Shown piece after piece: positions 42,091 to 45,097 of a stretch of 45,097 nucleotides of DNA (position 1 is the stretch's first letter; each line of letters begins with the position of its first letter). The notes beneath the pieces were generated by a model, which saw only the letters and a program-made list of their open reading frames with translations, was not told where the DNA came from and did not search any database. The position numbers and the translations under genes were made by a program. The DNA is from an uncultured Bacteroidia bacterium (GTDB lineage: Bacteria > Bacteroidota > Bacteroidia > Bacteroidales > UBA932). The DNA is taken from NCBI GenBank assembly GCA_902785825.1, contig CACZZZ010000023.1:1-45097 (forward strand), in the 5' to 3' direction.

Positions 42091-43119
42091 ATGCCAGAAG
42101 ACTCCACATTCTTCACCAACCGTGGTTCGACTCCGCTCACCAACCGTGGTTCGGCTCCGCTCACCAACCGTGGTTCGGCTCCGCTCACCAACCGGGACCT
42201 GGATGCGCTCAACAAGCGGTCCCTGAGCGGAGTCGAAGGGCCGCGCCTCATCCACAGTTCCGAGAGCGGCTGGTCCGAGACCTGGCTCATCGACAAGGAC
42301 GGACGTTTCCGGATTCTCAAAGCCCTGAAGCCTTCCTTCAGAGGACTGGCTCGTTACGAATCCCTCCTCAGAAAGGAATATGAGATCGGCTACAGCCTCT
42401 CCCACACAGCAATCCGTGAAGTATATGACTTCCGGAATATTCCGGGACTCGGAAACTGTATCGAGATGGAATGGGTGGATGGAGTCACCTTGGCGGATTT
42501 CCTCTCCAAGGGCCACCCCGGCAAAACCACCCTGAGAAAAATCGCTCTCCAGCTTTGTGACGCCCTTTCTTACCTCCACTCCAAGCAGATTGTCCACCGG
42601 GACCTCAAGCCCTCCAATATTCTCATCACCCACAACGGGAACTACGTGAAACTCATTGACTTCGGCCTTTCCGACGCAGATTCCTGGTCGATCCTCAAGG
42701 GGCCGGCAGGAACAGAAAGCTATGCCGCTCCGGAACTCCTCGCAGGAGACCCGGTGGACAACCGGACCGACATTTGGTCTCTGGGCAAGGTGATCTCCCT
42801 GCTGCTTCCCGCAGAGAGAAAGATCGCCCGTAAATGTATGATGGAGAACCCAGTGGAAAGGTTCCAGAATGTCGATGAGATCAAGTCGTCCCTTGAACGC
42901 AAGCGGAGAATATGGCCTTTGTTCTTTGCCTGTGCCGCAGCCTTGGGAATTATCGTTGTTCTTGGCCGGTGGTTCGGCTCCGCTCATCAACCGGATGCTC
43001 ACCAACTGGTCAACGAAAGAGCTGAAAAGCCCGACACGACGACAGTCATCGATGCTGAAGCTATCGACGAGCTGTTCCGGCAAGCCACGGAGATGATTGA
43101 CGACGCTGGTTCTCAATAG
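42091..43119 (+). CDS. membrane-anchored serine/threonine protein kinase with a translated-repeat N-terminus
   Basis: A 342-residue Hanks-type kinase. Residues 9-~50 are translated tandem DNA repeats (TNRGSTPL, then TNRGSAPL twice, then degraded units). The kinase domain (about 54-270) keeps the probable ATP-binding Lys77, catalytic HRDLKPSN (Asp171), DFG (Asp190) and APE (213-215), so it is probably active. The domain is compact. Residues ~274-293 are a transmembrane helix (WPLFFACAAALGIIVVLG), followed by a short external tail that holds another repeat copy (GRWFGSAHQPDAHQ). Divergent from an exported protein gene (23 bp) and convergent with the HTH-like gene (7-bp overlap). Targets unknown. 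Confidence 0.9.
   Translation: MPEDSTFFTNRGSTPLTNRGSAPLTNRGSAPLTNRDLDALNKRSLSGVEGPRLIHSSESGWSETWLIDKDGRFRILKALKPSFRGLARYESLLRKEYEIGYSLSHTAIREVYDFRNIPGLGNCIEMEWVDGVTLADFLSKGHPGKTTLRKIALQLCDALSYLHSKQIVHRDLKPSNILITHNGNYVKLIDFGLSDADSWSILKGPAGTESYAAPELLAGDPVDNRTDIWSLGKVISLLLPAERKIARKCMMENPVERFQNVDEIKSSLERKRRIWPLFFACAAALGIIVVLGRWFGSAHQPDAHQLVNERAEKPDTTTVIDAEAIDELFRQATEMIDDAGSQ
42113..42240. repeat. 24-bp tandem repeats in the kinase 5' coding region
   Basis: Units begin TCACCAACCGTGGTTCGGCT at 42113, 42137 and 42161 (first unit with one difference), followed by degraded units at 42185 and 42209. Each unit codes for 8 residues (TNRGSAPL). The last part is the 24-bp block shared with 41731-41754. 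The unit contains the near-palindrome CCAACCGTGGTT. Confidence 0.88.
42969..42992. repeat. single repeat copy after the kinase transmembrane helix
   Basis: GTGGTTCGGCTCCGCTCATC and following bases match the tandem unit at 42113-42184 with one change. It codes WFGSAHQP, directly after the membrane helix, in a different reading frame of the repeat than at the N-terminus. Confidence 0.75.
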
Positions 43120-43676
43120 ACTTTGATATCCTTAATTCCCGCCGTACGACCGGCAACATATTCAGGAAGGATCTCTCCACCGCGCTTTATCCCGGAGATG
43201 TACAGAGGATGTCCTTTTACGAATTCAATGACGGAGAACTTGTCACCGTCCCGAAGTTTCGATGTTCCACAATCAACGACTGTAAAATCCTGCCCCGAGT
43301 CGTGCCTCAACCGGACTTCCCGATCCGGCAACCAACTGATAACCAGTTCCTGACCAGGTTTTAACGAAGCGCTGAAGACAGTCTCCACCGAAAGGAAATC
43401 CGATGATTCCTGAAGCTCAAGACACAGATCCCTGAATCCGGACCTGCCGACAAACTTCGACAGAATGTCAAGTGTCGCCATCCGGGGTTTGGGTTTCAGG
43501 GACATATATCCGTACAGCCTTTTAAGAGTCGAGGTCGAGACAATCTGGCCTGTTTGTTCCTCAATCTTGGCGGAAAGGGACTCGAAGTCTTTGGATGTGG
43601 CCACCGCGCCACCAAATGCCTGGGCCACCTTTTCAAGAAGGAATTCTATCTCCGGAGTATTATTATTCATTGCCAT
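43113..43676 (-). CDS. HTH-like protein of unknown function
   Basis: A 187-residue protein. The N-terminal half has a pattern widespread in Bacteroidetes proteins and reminiscent of a helix-turn-helix: FESLSAKIEEQTGQIVSTST, LKRLYGYMS, PKPRMATLDILSKFVGRSGFRDL (about 27-85). The C-terminal half (about 95-187) looks like a small beta-rich domain (ELVISWLPDREVRLRHDSGQ, FTVVDCGTSKLRDGDKFSVIEF). I do not recognise a named family. ATG 43676 and ATG 43670 are both possible starts; either overlaps the end of the LRR lipoprotein gene (14 or 8 bp), so the two are coupled. Confidence 0.75.
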   Translation of the reverse strand: MAMNNNTPEIEFLLEKVAQAFGGAVATSKDFESLSAKIEEQTGQIVSTSTLKRLYGYMSLKPKPRMATLDILSKFVGRSGFRDLCLELQESSDFLSVETVFSASLKPGQELVISWLPDREVRLRHDSGQDFTVVDCGTSKLRDGDKFSVIEFVKGHPLYISGIKRGGEILPEYVAGRTAGIKDIKVY

Positions 43677-44574
43677 ATACTATCTTGACGGTTTCTTCTT
43701 TTCTGATATTCCCGATCACTTGCCCCTTGGCTAACTTTATGGCTGTAAGGTTCTTACAGTTCAGACAATCCACATTATTGATTTTCGGGCACCTGGTGAA
43801 GTCCAATTCCTTGACTAAAGTCCCGGCGCAGCGGAAACTCTCCAGTTTGGCGTTGAACAGGGTTATCGTTTCGATCGGATTGGAGTCGCAATCGAACTCC
43901 GTAAGCTCATCAAGGCCGCTGACATCTATAGTTTTAAGTTTGTTGTAAGAGACCTGGAGAAGAGTCATGTGATGGAACCCCTTGACATCAAGCTCCGTAA
44001 CCTCATTATAGTCAATACACAGATAATCCAGGTCGGGGCATTCGGCCAGCTTAAGGGTCTTGATATTATTGTAGATGAGATGAATATGCTGGAGTTTGGG
44101 GTTGCCGGAGAGATCCAGTTCAGTAAGTTTCCCCAAATTCTTGTCATTATCCCAATCTCTGATTCCCTGGGCATGGAGATAGGTGAGGTTGGGGAAATAT
44201 TGAATGCCATCCATGGTCGTGACATTCTCCGTTGAAAACTCTATTTTGGTGACCGACGCGGCCTCGTCCTGATCCAAAACTCCGTCTTTATTTGAATCAT
44301 AATTCCAGAGGATCCACGCCCGGAAGGTCGTGTCGGGAATTTCCACCTGGCCTTCAGGTTGCTGAGGCTCTGGCGGGGTTTGAGGTTGAGGGTCGGTCTG
44401 GACCGGCTGCTGGGGCTCCGACGGGGTCTGGGGCTGGGAAGGCTGCTGCGACTGGGAAGGCCAGGGATCAGGCAGGTCTCGGGTACAGGCCACAACCGCA
44501 CCACAAAGCGATGCGATGGCGACCAACAACGTCAGTCGCCTACAAAACCGTACAGACTCATCCGAAACGATCAT
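43663..44574 (-). CDS. LRR lipoprotein with Pro/Gln linker and EF-hand-like loop
   Basis: A 303-residue surface or periplasmic lipoprotein. Signal peptide ends GAVVAC. Residues ~35-75 are a Pro/Gln/Ser linker (SQSQQPSQPQTPSEPQQP). Then comes DSNKDGVLDQDEA (about 90-102), a canonical EF-hand/dockerin-type calcium loop. Residues ~105-300 are leucine-rich repeats of about 21-24 residues (LTELDLSGNPKLQHIHLIYN, IKTLKLAECPDLDYLCIDYN, VTELDVKGFHHMTLLQVSYN). It probably binds a protein or glycan partner. The open frame reaches a GTG at 44592, but ATG 44574 gives a normal signal peptide. Confidence 0.85.
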   Translation of the reverse strand: MIVSDESVRFCRRLTLLVAIASLCGAVVACTRDLPDPWPSQSQQPSQPQTPSEPQQPVQTDPQPQTPPEPQQPEGQVEIPDTTFRAWILWNYDSNKDGVLDQDEAASVTKIEFSTENVTTMDGIQYFPNLTYLHAQGIRDWDNDKNLGKLTELDLSGNPKLQHIHLIYNNIKTLKLAECPDLDYLCIDYNEVTELDVKGFHHMTLLQVSYNKLKTIDVSGLDELTEFDCDSNPIETITLFNAKLESFRCAGTLVKELDFTRCPKINNVDCLNCKNLTAIKLAKGQVIGNIRKEETVKIVYGNE

Positions 44575-44682
44575 AACAAGGTCATTCTCCACAAAATTAG
44601 GAATATTTATCAGAATATGCTCCCCCAGTCCCCCACCGCCTCACAAATGACCCGGATATGACCTTAATCACATCAAAAAGGG

Positions 44683-45097
44683 TTATCCGCAGAAACAAAC
44701 CGTTAATCCTGGGAATCTATTGCAAAAAAAGCTGGAGATGGCTTTTACTATCTCCTCGCTAATCTTACGATTATCTGAACCAATCTTATATGCAATCGTT
44801 ACCGATGAAGCGTCCTTTTCGCAATCGGGAAGTTCACTTTTGCGAATAATGGGATTAGTTGGAGGACAATCAACGGAGGTTTGAAATAGGCATCCATAGT
44901 GCTTAACCTCAATGTTCGCCTTCTGTGTATCAGAAAGCAGCAAGCAGAGGTTCTCGTCTTTGAATGGTTGTTGGTAATCCTTGTCCTTAAGACGGCCTAC
45001 ATACGATAATGTGACCCACCTGTCTTTGTTTTGATTTATCCAGACATAGATCTGATTACCGTCCGTCCAGCCTATAAGCGTATTCAATGCAATAATT
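44683..45097 (-). CDS. unknown protein, 3' part only (runs off the window)
   Basis: At least 138 codons at the C-terminal end of a gene whose start lies beyond the right edge; the frame is open to the last base and the apparent TTG start at 45087 is not needed. Sequence includes GWTDGNQIYVWINQNKDRWVTLSYV, DTQKANIEVKHYGC and several cysteines (GCLFQTSVDCPP, SFFCNRFPGLTVCFCG). I do not recognise a family. Base composition is lower in GC than most of the window. Confidence 0.55.
   Translation of the reverse strand, partial: IIALNTLIGWTDGNQIYVWINQNKDRWVTLSYVGRLKDKDYQQPFKDENLCLLLSDTQKANIEVKHYGCLFQTSVDCPPTNPIIRKSELPDCEKDASSVTIAYKIGSDNRKISEEIVKAISSFFCNRFPGLTVCFCG

Overview
The window is a stretch of chromosome from a fairly high-GC member of the Bacteroidales. 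The evidence is two SusC/SusD outer-membrane pairs, Bacteroidetes-type promoters (a TAnnTTTG box at -7, with TTTG near -33 in the best case), almost no Shine-Dalgarno sequences, the rplM-rpsI-rpsB-tsf gene order, and a DAHP synthase-chorismate mutase fusion. A gut or rumen lineage is likely, but genus cannot be fixed from sequence reading alone.

Layout. 1-440: the 5' end of a 16S rRNA gene (minus strand) with its promoter and boxA. 467-7,748: a GH92 alpha-mannosidase (minus); a plus-strand set of small membrane protein, mutL, rhomboid protease and EEP-family hydrolase; then the minus-strand tail of an iron operon. 7,059-9,842: FeoA-FeoB fusion, followed by a di-iron hemerythrin-like protein and a LuxR-type regulator. 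9,988-15,361: a RidA-like/CutC fusion, two half-size chromate transporters, a GH20 hexosaminidase and a cyclophilin lipoprotein. 15,439-15,530: a candidate small RNA. 15,609-20,684: the first SusC/SusD pair, with tandem operator-like repeats upstream. 20,868-23,786: tsf, rpsB, rpsI, rplM. 23,903-26,103: dusB and lpxK. 26,189-30,691: the second SusC/SusD pair, with very strong G/C-ending codon bias.

30,682-31,704 is the most unusual stretch. A tyrosine-recombinase gene is cut off inside its catalytic domain and joined in frame to the last ~35 codons of a different SusD gene, whose terminator follows. The segment is bracketed by a 15-bp direct repeat overlapping the susC start codon, and its SusD tail is inverted relative to the intact SusD gene at 26,189. 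This looks like the scar, or one state, of a recombining SusC/SusD locus.

31,743-37,001 is a tightly packed, translationally overlapped operon, pyrH-frr-pheA-aminotransferase-tyrA-aroF/CM, which ties ribosome recycling to phenylalanine and tyrosine synthesis. Then come a PA14 metallophosphoesterase lipoprotein and pfkA. 39,660-40,914 is a RAYT-type HUH transposase between two REP-like direct repeats. 40,961-44,574 is a signalling-like cluster: an outer-membrane-like protein divergent from a membrane Ser/Thr kinase, then an HTH-like protein and an LRR lipoprotein. The first two genes carry several families of dispersed short repeats that are translated in frame, in different frames and on both strands. 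A partial gene of unknown function runs off the right edge.
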